A stretch of DNA of 64,000 bases from Lithodes maja (GCA_037953745.1 JBAKBP010004314.1:1-64000), one strand, 5' to 3'. Numbered from the stretch's first letter, positions 1 through 10,988 are shown. Notes: generated by a model from the sequence alone, not told the origin. Translations and numbers: made by a program.

Positions 1-283
1 ACTATATATGCATATATGCATATATACACATACACACATACACATACATACATATACATATACATACATATATATATATACATACATATACATATACACA
101 TACATACACATATACATATGCATATACATACATATGCATATACATACATACATACATACATACATACATACACATATATACACCGGTACACACATATACA
201 CACATACATACATACACACATACATACATATATATACAGTATATATATACATACTGTACAGTGCACACACATACATATACATA

Positions 284-285
<2 letters not shown>
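1..285. repeat. ACATAT/ACATAC-type low-complexity microsatellite
   Basis: Alternating purine-pyrimidine tract built from imperfect tetra- and hexanucleotide units such as ACAT and ATATAC. Long open frames on both strands are rich only in Tyr, Ile, His, Val and Met, as expected from the repeat, so none is called as a gene. It runs directly into the T run that is the tail of the next LINE, so the LINE may have inserted at this tract. Confidence 0.9.
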
Positions 286-314
<29 letters not shown>

Positions 315-1111
315 CATATCACCCCAGCCCTCTGCAGATAGAGGTCAAGCCTTCCCTTGAAAGCGTTTATTGTGTCGCTCTCCACCACTCTCGCTGGTAG
401 TTTATTCCACTCTGTCGCCACACTGTAGGTGAAGAAACTCTTTGTGACATCTAGGTTTGCCTTTTTGGTTTTTAATTTCATTCCATTTCCGCGAGTTTGA
501 TTAGTATTGTTTAATGTGAATAGTGCATTTACATCGACTTTGTCGAAACCTTTTAGTATCTTAAAGCACTCAATAAGCTGACCCCTCAACCTCCTCTTTT
601 TTAATGAGAACAGGTTCAATCGTTTAAGTCTTTCTTCATATGGTTTATTTCTTAATGAGGGTATCATCTTCGTCGCTCTACGCTGTACTGACTCGAGTCT
701 TACAATGTCCTTGATCAGATAAGGTGACCAGAACTGCACACCATATTCAAGGTGGGGCCTCACCATACTTTTGAACAGTGGCACTATTACGTTTTCATGT
801 TTATATGTAAATTTTCGTTTAATAAAGCCCAATGCTATGTTTGCCTTATTTGCAGCTGCTATACATTGGTCGGAAGTTTTTAGGTTTTCAGATATTAGTA
901 CCCCTAGGTCTTTTACTACCGTTGCGGTTTTTATTTGTTTGCCATTCATTTCGTATTTGTATTTCATATTTCTGCTACCAACCTGCAGCACCTGACATTT
1001 ATCGACATTGAAGGGCATCTGCCATTTTTTCGACCACTCTGATATCTTGTTTAAATCAGATTGCAACGCATTTCTATCATCTTCGTTCAGGACTGTATTT
1101 CCTATTTTTGT

Positions 1112-1112
<1 letters not shown>
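286..1112 (-). mobile_element. 5'-truncated CR1-like LINE, 3' end with poly(A) tail
   Basis: On the minus strand the frame that ends at 314 encodes the end of a non-LTR reverse transcriptase: the thumb region after the catalytic palm (SEWSKKWQMPFNVDKCQVL), the HLEYGVQFWSPYL segment, the VQRRATKMIPSLR segment and the LPARVVESDTINAFKGRLD end that is common to CR1/Jockey-type ORF2 proteins. The stop at 314-316 abuts the T run at 286-314, which reads as a poly(A) tail on the coding strand. The palm with its FADD motif is absent: homology begins at LDTKIG, next to the GA microsatellite. The copy is therefore a dead, 5'-truncated insertion. The remaining coding part is free of stops, so it may be fairly young. 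The clade within CR1-like LINEs is inferred from general appearance. Confidence 0.85.

Positions 1113-1114
<2 letters not shown>

Positions 1115-1188
<74 letters not shown>
1115..1188. repeat. (GA)n microsatellite
   Basis: About 37 uninterrupted GA dinucleotides. It marks the exact point where the minus-strand LINE loses homology, and it produces a spurious Leu-Ser run upstream of the LINE frame. Confidence 0.97.
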
Positions 1189-1191
<3 letters not shown>

Positions 1192-1862
1192 GAGAGGAGA
1201 GAAGGAATGCGAAAAGGGTAGAGGCAGAGGTGATAATGAACACACCAATATATTTCAAAGGATTGCAGGGAAACAGGAGGTACAGGAGAAATGGAGACGT
1301 AACAGAAGGAACAAGGAAAGAAAGAGGAGAAATTAACACACCTACGTTTTTTAAAAGCTTGCAGGGAAACGGGAAGTAGAGGAGAAATGGATACCTAGAC
1401 CTCCAGCAATATTAATAAAAAATACCCCTAAGACCCCCATTCGATAAACACCTAAATGGCACGAAAGGTCTAAACATCGGATATACAGGTATAGGAGAAA
1501 AATAGGAGATATGAAAGTAGAAGAGGAAGTTAAACGACAAAATGTGGTTTGGAGGAAATTAAGATGGGTGAAGACGATAGGAAAAGGAGAGAAGGAATAT
1601 AGAAAATGTAAAGAAACCAAAGACAAAAAAGGAGAAAACAGATGAGAATGGGAAATACACGAGGGAAAAAATACATGAGCAAGTGAACATTGAATATACA
1701 TATGAATAGAAAGGACTGAGGGCCGAACAAAAACACTAATACTGAAGTAGTCACGAAGACGTTCAACAATTATATAGGGATGTAGAACATTAAAGTGGAG
1801 AGTTACAAGGAATAGTTAATATCTCGAAGACCCTGGAGATACTCGAAGTAGGAGAGAGACTG
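1189..1862. repeat. Purine-rich spacer with a dispersed-repeat segment
   Basis: No gene is seen. The plus strand is strongly purine-biased. The piece at about 1,390-1,480 (ACCTAGACCTCCAGCA, then AATACCCCTAAGACCCCCAT and CACCTAAATGGCACGAAAG) recurs in diverged form at about 8,938-9,105, so it belongs to a dispersed repeat of unknown type. Two short tracts (about 1,255-1,285 and 1,345-1,385) carry a repeated TTGCAGGGAAAC motif. Confidence 0.5.
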
Positions 1863-2295
1863 TTCAGTGCACTACACTCATTACAGAGTGTGCACAATAC
1901 TATCTACTCTCTTCTTGAACTGCTCTACTGAAGAACTGTTTACAACATCGGAGGGAAGTTTGTTCCAGGTAGAACAGATCTTATATGTAAAAAGGTTTCC
2001 ACAAATACTAGTGCTGAAACTTTTAAATTCTAATTTCCAGCCATGGTTGCGTGCTGTATTTTCATATTAACATTTTGCTATAATCCACATTGTCAAACCC
2101 ATTTAGTATTTTAAAATTTCAATGAGCTGACCTCGTAGTCTGTGTGTCTCCAACGGAAAGAGATCAAGAACTATCAACCGGTCCTCAGAGCTCATCTTTT
2201 AAGCGATGGAAAGTTTTGTAGCTCTAGCTTGTACTCTTGCTAGTCGCTCTATATCTTTCCTGAGTGCTGGAGACCAGAATTGAACAACATACTCA

Positions 2296-2296
<1 letters not shown>
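1863..2296 (-). pseudogene. Decayed CR1-like LINE RT C-terminal fragment
   Basis: Minus-strand translation in shifting frames recovers the LINE end seen at 314-1,112: LEYVVQFWSPALRKDIERL, then VQARATKLSIA, then LDLFPLETHRLRGQLIEILKYLNGFDNVD. Several stops and frameshifts interrupt it. Its upstream boundary, at the residues Leu-Glu-Tyr, coincides exactly with the start of the next GA run. It is a second, older relative of the first fragment, not a duplicate of it. No function remains. Confidence 0.75.

Positions 2297-2363
<67 letters not shown>
2297..2363. repeat. (GA)n microsatellite
   Basis: About 33 GA units adjoining the 5' truncation point of the decayed LINE fragment on its left. Confidence 0.97.
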
Positions 2364-2366
<3 letters not shown>

Positions 2367-2479
2367 GCCTTTCTATTGTTTGCTACAACATTGATGACCA
2401 ACTTGAATGTCTATATCTTAACTGATTCTACTACACATTAGAGAAATCACGCCACATATTGTAACAAAAGGAATGAAGC

Positions 2480-3985
2480 TGATGGATAACTGATTATCAT
2501 TTATCTAGGAGAAACAAATAGAAACAGGAAAGGAAAATATGAGAAAATTTAAACAGATAAAAAGTGGTACATGAAGTTAATGAAAATACAAGGAAAAGGC
2601 ATAAATAAGAGTGGTACTGGGAGAACACTATATGAAGCTGTAAGGAGATGAATACATACAAATAAAAGGAGAATGATGAGGTGATACCAAGACAAGAACG
2701 GTGATAAGAAGCACATGGTGTGTAAGCTTGTGGTGTAAGCAAGAACAAGGGAGACAGATAGAAGAACACGACAAGAAGTAAGGAGGCGAGGAGAATGTGG
2801 TTGTGGAAAAAAGAGAACAACGATAAGAAAACCAAATTATGTACCTGTAAGGATGTGATGTTATGAAAATATGAGAATAGTGGTGTGGTAAAGCAAAACA
2901 AGGAAGGTAGATCAAAGTACCTAAGAAAAACATAGGTGTAGTGACGTAGAAATACACGGATTTTTTGAAAATGGAAAAACAAGAACTTTGGACACGAGCA
3001 ACAAAACAAGCGAGGAAATTAACAGAGTAATAATGATACAATGATAATAATGATATAAGGATATGTTTATACAAGGATGTGGTTAATAGCAATACAGCAA
3101 AAGAAACAAGGACGAGAGGACATGTAATTATAAGGAGGACGAGGTTTTGGTGATGCAAGAGCTGGTTGGATAGAACGTCAAATTAAATAAGACAGTGAGG
3201 AAAATGTGGTGATGGAAGAAACAGGAAAAGGAACATCACAACCCCGTAAGAAGTAGGGAGGATGAAACTTGGAATAATGCAGATTATGTATAGTACTAAA
3301 ATAACAATGCAAGAACAAGGTGGAGAGAACAATACATACAGTAAAGATAACAAATGGTAATAAGAGAAGTAAGTGAAGACATGAAAACATAGCGAGGAGG
3401 AGGAGGTGATTGAAGGTGTACAGAATATTAAAAGAATAAGTGAGAAAGTTGAAGTATACGTAGAAGGATATAGTATTACAGTGTGAACATAAAAACAAAT
3501 TTAATAAGGAAGTAGACATCAAAGTATAATATTGATGATGAATATTATATAAGGCAATACCAAGATGGATGGCAAAACACCAAAAAATAACACAAAGGTG
3601 GATAACAGAACAACACAAGCGAGGACATGACAATCTCAAGAAGGGGATGAGGTAATACTAAGAAAATTAACAGAAAAAAACGAAAGTAGTAAACAAATAA
3701 TTGCTTCAAACTCCGTGCATCCAGGCATTTTGGATCGAGCGTCCCTTGATTGTGGCCCTGTCACTCTTTCAACTCTGAGGGAGGCACTCGATACAGGCAG
3801 TTCTGCTTTTTGTGTCCCTCACTCACATATAAAACAAAAGTAAAGACAAGGACATATAATAATGATGAAGTATAATGATAATACAATAAACAAGTGGATA
3901 ACACAACACCATAAATAATAAGTAAACGAGGACATGGAAATCTGAGGAGGAGGAGGATGTGGTGATGCAAGGACAAGTCAGACAC
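2480..3985. repeat. Degenerate purine-rich repeat field
   Basis: No gene is seen; the antisense frames rich in Phe, Leu, Ser and Tyr are shadows of the purine-rich strand. Motifs recur with variation across the stretch: AAGAACAAGG, GCGAGGACATG, GTGGATAACA followed by ACAACAC, and GAGGATGTGGTGATGCAAG (about 2,700-2,800, 3,080-3,220, 3,590-3,650 and 3,890-3,975). This suggests an old, drifted tandem or dispersed repeat. A LINE 3' end sits inside it at 3,707-3,838. Confidence 0.45.
3707..3838 (+). mobile_element. 3'-terminal fragment of LINE family L-A
   Basis: Matches the extreme 3' end of the copies at 5,381 and 15,287: TTGCTTCAAACTCCGTG, the stop and CCTGTCACTCTTTCAACT, then GGGAGGCACTCG and the short A-rich tail. 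Only about 130 bp are present, so this is a heavily 5'-truncated insertion on the plus strand. Confidence 0.85.
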
Positions 3986-4383
3986 ACATACAGTAGGTCA
4001 AGTTTATTCCGGCCCTCCCTTTCATGCACAATCACAACATTAATTTCCTTTAACCTTAAGGTGTTATATATACGTTATGTATTCGTGGTATGTAAATGGT
4101 ACTCAATATCCTTCTATCGAGTACTTACTATACGTTATTAAGAATATACAAGTTAATTCTTACGCGGTGGTCCTATCAACAAGCATAATCGAGAACAAAT
4201 ACTACCAAGGTTAATATAGATACCGGTAATTATACTTATCGATACCAAATGTTCAATAGATAAATTGCAATATGCCAACATTTGGCTAATTAAATACCAC
4301 TAAATATTTGGTGGGTACTTACTTATCGATACCAAATATTTATTCTACCACCACGAACAAATTGGCGAGTTAACTTAAACTTC

Positions 4384-4504
<121 letters not shown>

Positions 4505-4909
4505 ATTCATATATAATTATAAAACGATACATGACAGGGCATACAGTAAATACTAGGCACAAAACAGTAAAAAAGTATGTCAATGGGGTCTCTGTTATAA
4601 TATCATTTTGTGCAGAATAAAAAATATATATACAAATGTATAGTAAACAACCATGGACATTTCAAAAGACTATGGAATGCCTTCAGAACCATCCCGTATT
4701 ATGCTACCTAAATTTTACGAAAGCTTTCAAAATTATATAGATTTAAAATTAATAATAACCAGTAAGTAACACTCCCTGTTGTGCTTGGCCTAGACTATTA
4801 CTAAAGCCGGTATCACACGAGTGTATTTTCCCTCAACACTTATCTTCAACACTGGTCTGGCAGATTATGAGGTAAATATTTATAATATTTCGGTTACCTA
4901 AATTCATCT

Positions 4910-5297
4910 TTTGGAGTAAGGGGTCGGGCGCAAGTTCGACTAGATAATAGTCCATCAGGCGCCTGGCCGGGGGGACGATTAATATGAAGGGTGTGCCTGG
5001 AAGTGTGGTGGGAGGGCTTGTGGCTTTGGCTCCGCTGCATGTCTGCCTGCCGAGATCAGAACCTCTCCGGGTGGTCAGGGGCTGGGGGAGTGCTGGAGCG
5101 ACCTTGGTAACCCTGGTCACTGGGTCTTCTCCTGGGTGACCTGGATGTGTGTGAGTTTGTGTTTTTTATCTGTGTTTATTTTTTGTTTTATGTTGTTTTT
5201 GTGTTTTCCCTGTTCTTGCTCTGTCTTGAGTCGGCTACCCCCAAAATGGGGATTGGGCCTGAGCATATAGATAGATAGATAGATATAGATAGAATAG
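4910..5297 (+). mobile_element. SINE-like element S-A with TAGA tail and 10-bp target duplication
   Basis: Flanked by the direct repeat AAATTCATCT at 4,900-4,909 and 5,298-5,307, and it interrupts MITE-1. The head contains GGACTAGATAATAGTCC-like dyad symmetry inside a GGCGC...GCGCC pair. The middle has TCTTCTCCTGGGTGACCTGG, the 3' part is T-rich, and the end is a run of TAGA units. A related copy lies at about 55,786-56,103 in antisense. I see no clear tRNA A/B boxes, so tRNA origin is not claimed. Confidence 0.75.
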
Positions 5298-5380
5298 AAA
5301 TTCATCTACCATCAGCTTAGTTTCCGATACCAGTGCCAAATACTCCCCCAATGTTGACAAAATAATGTTGATCATCGAAT

Positions 5381-6506
5381 GTTTCTATCCCTCCATCTGT
5401 GCCTTTGTCTCTAATGTCCTTTCCGGCCGTTCCATAGCTGCGGTGTGGACGGCCATTGTTCACTTCCTCACCCTATAAACTCCGGTGTTCCTCAGGGCTC
5501 TGTCCTATCTCCTATTCTCTTTCTATTTTTTATAAATGATCTCCTTAACTGTACCTTAATTCCCATCCATTCATACGCAGACGACTCAACCTTACACTAC
5601 TCCATTAGTTTTTCAGAACGCCCCAGCCAGCAATCCCTCAACGACAAACGTAATGAAGCCATAGAACTCTTAAATTCTGATCTAAATACTATTTCCAATT
5701 GGGGCAGAGAAAACCTTGTTAACTTTAATGCTTCTAAAACCCAATTTCTCCATCTATCTACCCGTCAGGATCTCCCAGCGGACTATCCCTTATTCTTCAA
5801 CAATACAAAAATCAACCCTTCATCTTCTCTCAATATTCTTGGTGTCTCTTTTTCTTCTGCTCTCATTTGGAAGGACCATATTACCAGTCTTGCTAAGGCA
5901 GCCTCCCAGAAGCTGGGTGTGCTCAACCGCCTGAGGGGGTTCTTTTCCCCTGCACAGCTTCTTGCTCTGTACAGGGACATAGTGCGCCCTTGTATTGAGT
6001 ATTGTTCACATGTGTGGGGAGGTTCCTCTCACACCGCTCTCCTAGACAAAGTTGAAAGGAAGGCCTTTCGTATCATTAACTCCTGTCCAACTCACCAACT
6101 CTCTGCAATCTCTCTCTCTCCGCCGCAATGTTGCATTTCTCTCGCTACTATAATAATCAGTGTTCCTCAGAGCTATCCCAGTGCATACCACCTCCTTTAC
6201 GTAGGGCACGTGGTACCCGTCTTGCAACTCAATCCCACCCCTACTCTGTGCAACTCTCCAACCCAAGAGTGAAACGTTACTCTCAAACTTTCTTCTACTC
6301 AACATCTGAGCTCTGGAACTCTCTCCCAGAATCAGTCTTTCCCTCTTCCTATGACTTAAATTGCTTCAAACTCCGTGTGTCCAGGCATTTTGGCTCGAAC
6401 GTCCCTTGATTTTGGCCCTGTCACTCTTTCAACTATGGGGGAGGCACTCGCTATAGGCAGTTATGCCTTTTGCCTCCCGCAATCACATAGAAAAAAAAAA
6501 AAAAAA
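5381..6506 (+). mobile_element. LINE family L-A, truncated copy with poly(A)
   Basis: Carries the last part of a Jockey/CR1-type ORF2: INSGVPQGSVLSPILF (RT motif 4 region), the catalytic SYADDST box, LNILGVSFSS, RPCIEYCSHVWGG and the FKLRVSRHFGSNVP end at 6,409, followed by a 3' UTR and an A run at 6,491-6,506. Against the copy at 15,287 it has a one-base loss near 5,443, an extra base near 6,085 and a short deletion near 6,143. It is therefore a pseudogene of about 1.1 kb. It inserted in MITE-1 after the SINE-like element or independently of it. Exact clade is unresolved. Confidence 0.88.
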
Positions 6507-6859
6507 CAGCTCTCGCGTGATACCGGCTTAAATACCGGTTATACAAGGTACAATAATATTAATCTTACTTGTGTCGACCATGTTTATATTGGCATTTCCT
6601 CCATCCTCTGTTACAAGCTTAACCATTTCAATATCCTGTGACAGCCCTTTTAATTCTACCTAACATTAGTCAATGTTGTTCAGTTTGGGTAGGTCATCAA
6701 AGGGTTAATTGAAATAGCTATTACTCTTTCGATACCTAGAGGGCCTTCAAAGCTGAAAAAATATAGTGAAAAAGAGGGCCGTACTATTGAAAGGGTTCTA
6801 GGGACTGAGCAGCGTGGTTGATAAAAGCATAACTAAACCAATCTAGAGATATTAACTAT

Positions 6860-7075
6860 TAATAGATGTGCTAGTAGATTGACAGATACAGATAGATAGA
6901 TGGATAGGCAGCCAGATAAATAGATATACGTAGGCGATAGATATGAAAGGTGGATGGGCAGGCATACTGACATTTAGACAGATAGATATATACTGTAGGT
7001 AGATATATATAGAAAGACAGATAGCTATAGATAGGTACATAGATAGATATATAGAATTTGGAATATAGATCAAAA
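6860..7075. repeat. GATA-rich imperfect microsatellite
   Basis: Interrupted (GATA)n with GACAGATA and GTAGGTAGAT variants. It grades into the minisatellite that follows and may be its progenitor sequence. Confidence 0.8.
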
Positions 7076-7078
7076 CAA

Positions 7079-8741
7079 ATTATAGATGTAGTTAGGTATG
7101 TAGATGGATATATTATAGATGTAGTTAGGTATGTAGATGGATATATTATAGATGTAGTTAGGTATGTAGCTGGATATATTATAGATGTAGTTAGGTATGT
7201 AGATGGATATATTATAGATGTAGTTAGGTATGTAGATGGATATATTATAGATGTAGTTAGGTATGTAGATGGATATATTATAGATGTAGTTAGGTATGTA
7301 GATGGATATATATAGATGTAGTTAGGTATGTAGCTGGATATATATAGATGTAGTTAGGTATGTAGCTGGATATATATAGCTGTAGTTAGGTATGTAGCTG
7401 GATATATATAGATGTAGTTAGGTATGTAGCTGGATATACTGTATATAGATGTAGTTAGGTATGTAGCTGGATATATATAGATGTAGTTAGGTATGTAGAT
7501 GGATATATTATAGATGTAGTTAGGTATGTAGCTGGATATATATAGATGTAGTTAGGTATGTAGATGGATAAATATAGATGTAGTTAGGTATGTAGATGGA
7601 TATATATATTAGTAGTAGGTATGTTAGAGTAGGTATGTAGATGGATATATTATAGATGTAGTTAGGTATGTAGATGGATATATATAGATGTAGTTAGGTA
7701 TGTAGATGGATATATATAGATGTAGTTAGGTATGTAGATGGATATATATAGATGTAGTTAGGTATGTAGATGGATATATATAGATGTAGTTAGGTATGTA
7801 GCTGGATATATATAGATGTAGTTAGGTATGTAGACTGGATATATTATAGATGTAGTTAGGTATGTAGATGGATATATATAGATGTAGTTAGGTATGTAGC
7901 TGGATATATATAGATGTAGTTAGGTATGTAGCTGGATATATTATAGATGTAGTTAGGTATGTAGCTGGATATATATAGATGTAGTTAGGTATGTAGCTGG
8001 ATATATATAGATGTAGTTAGGTATGTAGATGGATATATTATAGATGGTAGTTAGGTATGTAGCTGGATATATTATAGATGTAGTTAGGTATGTAGCTGGA
8101 TATATTATAGATAGTAGTTAGGTATGTAGATGGATTTAGGTATGTAGATGGATATATATAGATGTAGTTAGGTATGTAGCTGGATATATATAGATGTAGT
8201 TAGGTATGTAGCTGGATATATATATAGATGTAGTTAGGTATGTAGCTGGATATATATAGATGTAGTTAGGTATGTAGATGGATATATTATAGATGTAGTT
8301 AGGTATGTAGCTGGATATATATAGATGTAGTTAGGTATGTAGATGGATATATATAGATGTAGTTAGGTATGTAGCTGGATATATATAGATGTAGTTAGGT
8401 ATGTAGATGGATATATATAGATGTAGTTAGGTATGTAGATGGATATATATAGATGTAGTTAGGTATGTAGCTGGATATATATAGATGTAGTTAGGTATGT
8501 AGATGGATATATATAGATGTAGTTAGGTATGTAGATGGATATATATAGATGTAGTTAGGTATGTAGATGGATATATATAGATGTAGTTAGGTATGTAGAT
8601 GGATATATATAGATGTAGTTAGGTATGTAGATGGATATATATAGATGTAGTTAGGTATGTAGATGGATATATATAGATGTAGTTAGGTATGTAGATGGAT
8701 ATATATAGATGTAGTTAGGTATGTAGATGGATATATATACA
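7079..8741. repeat. 31-33 bp minisatellite array (about 50 units)
   Basis: Direct head-to-tail repeats of GATGTAGTTAGGTATGTAG followed by ATGGATATATATA or CTGGATATATATA. The spacing is 31 bp (for example 8,644 to 8,675) in most units and 33 bp in units carrying TATTATA. The 33-bp form is concentrated near the left end, where it keeps a frame open for seven copies of an 11-residue motif (7,058-7,315). The right third is the most homogeneous, suggesting recent expansion there. No spacer variation of the CRISPR kind exists. Confidence 0.97.
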
Positions 8742-8912
8742 TATAATCATACATGAACACACTTGCGAGGAAATCCTGTTATGTACAGACATGGACACAA
8801 ATAAAGCTACAGCAATCTGAAACTGTTAACATTTAAAGCCATGTATTGCAGCATTGATGAAATAATAAAGGGCTGTATTGTCTCGTTTGGGTTTAATACT
8901 GATTTAAGGGAA

Positions 8913-8926
8913 GGGGGGGGGGGGGG
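8913..8926. repeat. Poly(G) run
   Basis: Fourteen consecutive G residues next to the left end of a dispersed repeat. It is a potential G-quadruplex or slippage site and a likely length-error site in assemblies. Confidence 0.9.
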
Positions 8927-8937
8927 TCTTAGCTTGC

Positions 8938-9105
8938 TCCTTAGACCTCCATCAAGCTATAAATAATACCCCCAAGGACCCCATTCGAGATAAATTTGTA
9001 CGTTTCGGCAGAAAACAATCTCGGCCGAAGGCCGACTCCTCCTAAATCGCAGGCCTGCGCACTCGCCAGGAAAAAATAGACACCTAAATGGCAGGAAACG
9101 TCTTA
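8938..9105. repeat. Dispersed repeat, second copy
   Basis: Shares TTAGACCTCCATCAAG, AATACCCCCAAGGACCCCAT and CACCTAAATGGCAGGAAACG with about 1,390-1,480. Relative to the first copy it has an extra GC-rich block at about 9,000-9,075 containing CTCGGCCGAAGGCCGA, which looks like a small insertion. Type of element unknown. The following 9,110-9,720 shows no recognisable gene. Confidence 0.55.
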
Positions 9106-9754
9106 AAATTGGTAAAATAGGGCAAAAGGTCTTAAGTAAAATCGCCAAACTAATGGGGTTGAACAGAAGGGAGAAGAGGGTTATAAATACAACTCCTTTA
9201 ATTGAAAATCTCAATTAACCATTCGAATCCATCCGGCAGTATCTTCACGTGCAATTAAAGAAACGCATCAGGAAGTATAATTACACTGTAAGTAATGAGG
9301 GTGAAGAAAGCCGGTGCAAGGAATGTAAGAGGAAGGCCAATAATACAGTTATAATACTAATGCACTTATCATTGAACTCACTTCCGCCTAGATACCTTTT
9401 GTTCCGTGGATGTCTGGCATAGTGTGTGGTTTGCTAAGGCGGATTTTACACTTTTTCTCGCAAGTCTGATCTGCCAGTTTCTGAAATTTACGTGCATAAT
9501 ATTTCTGTGATCAATACCATCGCAAAATTCTCAAAGTATAATACAAATGCGGACCAGAAGCAGTGTAAACCCACTTTAAGCGAGAGTAATCTGAATGGAA
9601 CCTCAGGCATTTGTTAATGTGAATATTTTGATTGACAGTTACAACAAATAACCCCACAAAGTATACAGTCTACGGTAACCTGGCCCTAGACTTAAAATAC
9701 GAGCAAAATGAAGGAAAACATTAATCCTTTCAGTACGGTGTCGTTACTCATATT

Positions 9755-9840
9755 TATAATTGACACTGGTCTGTTAGCTTACAAGGTAAACTTATAAATC
9801 ATTCTGCCACTTAATTTTAAGATCTCTCGCGTGATACCCT
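9755..9840. mobile_element. Degenerate MITE-1 fragment
   Basis: Resembles internal and right-end parts of MITE-1: ACACTGGTCTGTTAGCTTAC, AAGGTAAACTTATAAAT and TCTCTCGCGTGATACCC. The left terminal repeat is missing and the middle is deleted, so this is an old internally deleted copy. Confidence 0.6.
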
Positions 9841-9953
9841 TTTAACGCTAGCCGATTGGGTTCATCATAGGACCGCCATCAAGGAATCAAAATATTAACC
9901 TTTCCTAACTAACCCTCTTACCCTAGGAGACCATCACGAAAGAGTACCGGTAA

Positions 9954-10135
9954 AGGTGGATGTACACGAGAGCTTACACCCGGAACTTTTGATCAGCAAT
10001 TTTTCTCTGACAATATGTTGAGATATATTGCACTGATATCGGCAGTTAGCGTGAAGGTAGATTGTTATACGTGACACAGTTATGAGAAATGTTATTATAG
10101 AAGGTGTCAGATGAAGTGCTCGTGTAAATTTGCCT
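9954..10135. mobile_element. MITE-2, complete copy with TAA target duplication
   Basis: Terminal inverted repeats AGGTGGATGTACACGAG and the complement of CTCGTGTAAATTTGCCT are flanked by TAA at 9,951-9,953 and 10,136-10,138. The element is 182 bp and non-coding. Its ends share the ACACGAG core with MITE-1, so both may be moved by the same or related PIF/Harbinger-like transposase, which is not present in the window. Confidence 0.75.
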
Positions 10136-10545
10136 TAACAAAAGTACGATTGAAAGATGTGTCGTCTAATTGAAAGTGTTAACTTTCAGTAAAATGGCGT
10201 CATAAGTCTTGTTTGGCACTAGACAATTTATATACAACTCACGAACGATCTCTATTAATCATTAAGCAATTTATAATCCCAATGGCTCCCACGAACCTTT
10301 TCTAAACCTATCAAAATCGCCTAATAATAGTCAGACTAACTTGAAAGAATACGCCATGGTGTACTGGAAACGTTAAACTGGTGACCCTTTGAACGGAAGT
10401 AAAAGGCGCTAGTCACGTGGGATTGAAAACCAATGATGACAGACGACTTAATGTGCTATCATCTGGAGGTAAAAAATGACAGATATGACCAGTTTATAGC
10501 TCAAGAAATACAAGTTAAGAGCCTCTATGCCCAGCACGGATATTT

Positions 10546-10572
10546 AAGTATATATATATATATATATATATA
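10546..10572. repeat. (TA)n microsatellite
   Basis: Short TA run next to the poly(A) end of the antisense L-A LINE fragment at 10,591. Sequence from 10,140 to 10,540 shows no recognisable gene or repeat. Confidence 0.85.
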
Positions 10573-10590
10573 CCGGTATATATTGTTTTG

Positions 10591-10951
10591 TTCTATGTGA
10601 GTGGGGAGGTAAAAGACAACAGCGAGTTCCTCCCCCATAGTTGAAAGAGTGACAGGGCCAAAATCAAGGGACGTTCGAACCAAAATGCCTGGACACACGG
10701 AGTTTGAAGCAATTTAAGTCATAGGAAGAGGGAAAGACTGATTCTGGAAAAGAGTTTCAGAGCTCAGCTGTTGAATAGAAGAAAGACAGTAACGGTTCGC
10801 TCTTGGGTTGAAGAGTACCTACGTAGAGGAGGTATACACTGGGAGAGCTCTGAGGAGCACTGATTATTGTAGTAGCAATAGAATAGCGAGAGAGATGCAA
10901 CATTGCGGCAAAGAGAGATGCAGAGAGTTGGTGAGTGGACGGGAATTAATT
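10591..10951 (-). mobile_element. LINE family L-A 3' fragment (antisense)
   Basis: Complement of the L-A 3' end: GTTGAAAGAGTGACAGGGCC, the stop region, GACACACGGAGTTTGAAGC and the coding segment upstream. Homology ends at GACGGGAATTAAT, exactly where a TA/TATACTG-rich tract begins that leads into the 5' LTR at 11,021. The rest of this LINE copy is not found beyond the LTR element. Contains substitutions and small deletions and is non-functional. Confidence 0.85.
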
Positions 10952-10988
10952 ATATACAGTGTGTATATTGTGTATACTGTATATACAG

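Larger units (their letters stand above)
4805..6528. mobile_element. MITE-1 copy split by two later insertions (TAA target duplication)
   Basis: The left terminal repeat at 4,805 begins AGCCGGTATCACACGAG. The right terminal repeat at about 6,508-6,528 reads CTCTCGCGTGATACCGGCT. Both are flanked by TAA (4,802-4,804 and 6,529-6,531). MITE-1 sequence occupies 4,805-4,909, 5,308-5,380 and 6,508-6,528, and these align in order with the intact copy at 31,934-32,142. The rest is a SINE-like element and a LINE. A 3-bp TWA duplication is characteristic of PIF/Harbinger-type transposition; the superfamily is inferred, since no transposase is encoded. Confidence 0.85.

Noticed and set aside
2..400. Overlapping Tyr/Ile/His-rich open frames on both strands
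   Set aside because: Products of the ACATAT microsatellite; composition follows the repeat.
2497..3639. Three large minus-strand frames rich in Phe, Leu and Tyr
   Set aside because: Shadow of a purine-rich repeat field; no motifs, and the frames overlap each other.
7058..7315. Open frame with seven copies of an 11-residue repeat
   Set aside because: Results from 33-bp minisatellite units. Frame is lost as soon as 31-bp units appear.
7079..8741. CRISPR-like regular repeats
   Set aside because: Units are contiguous with no unique spacers, and the context is eukaryotic.
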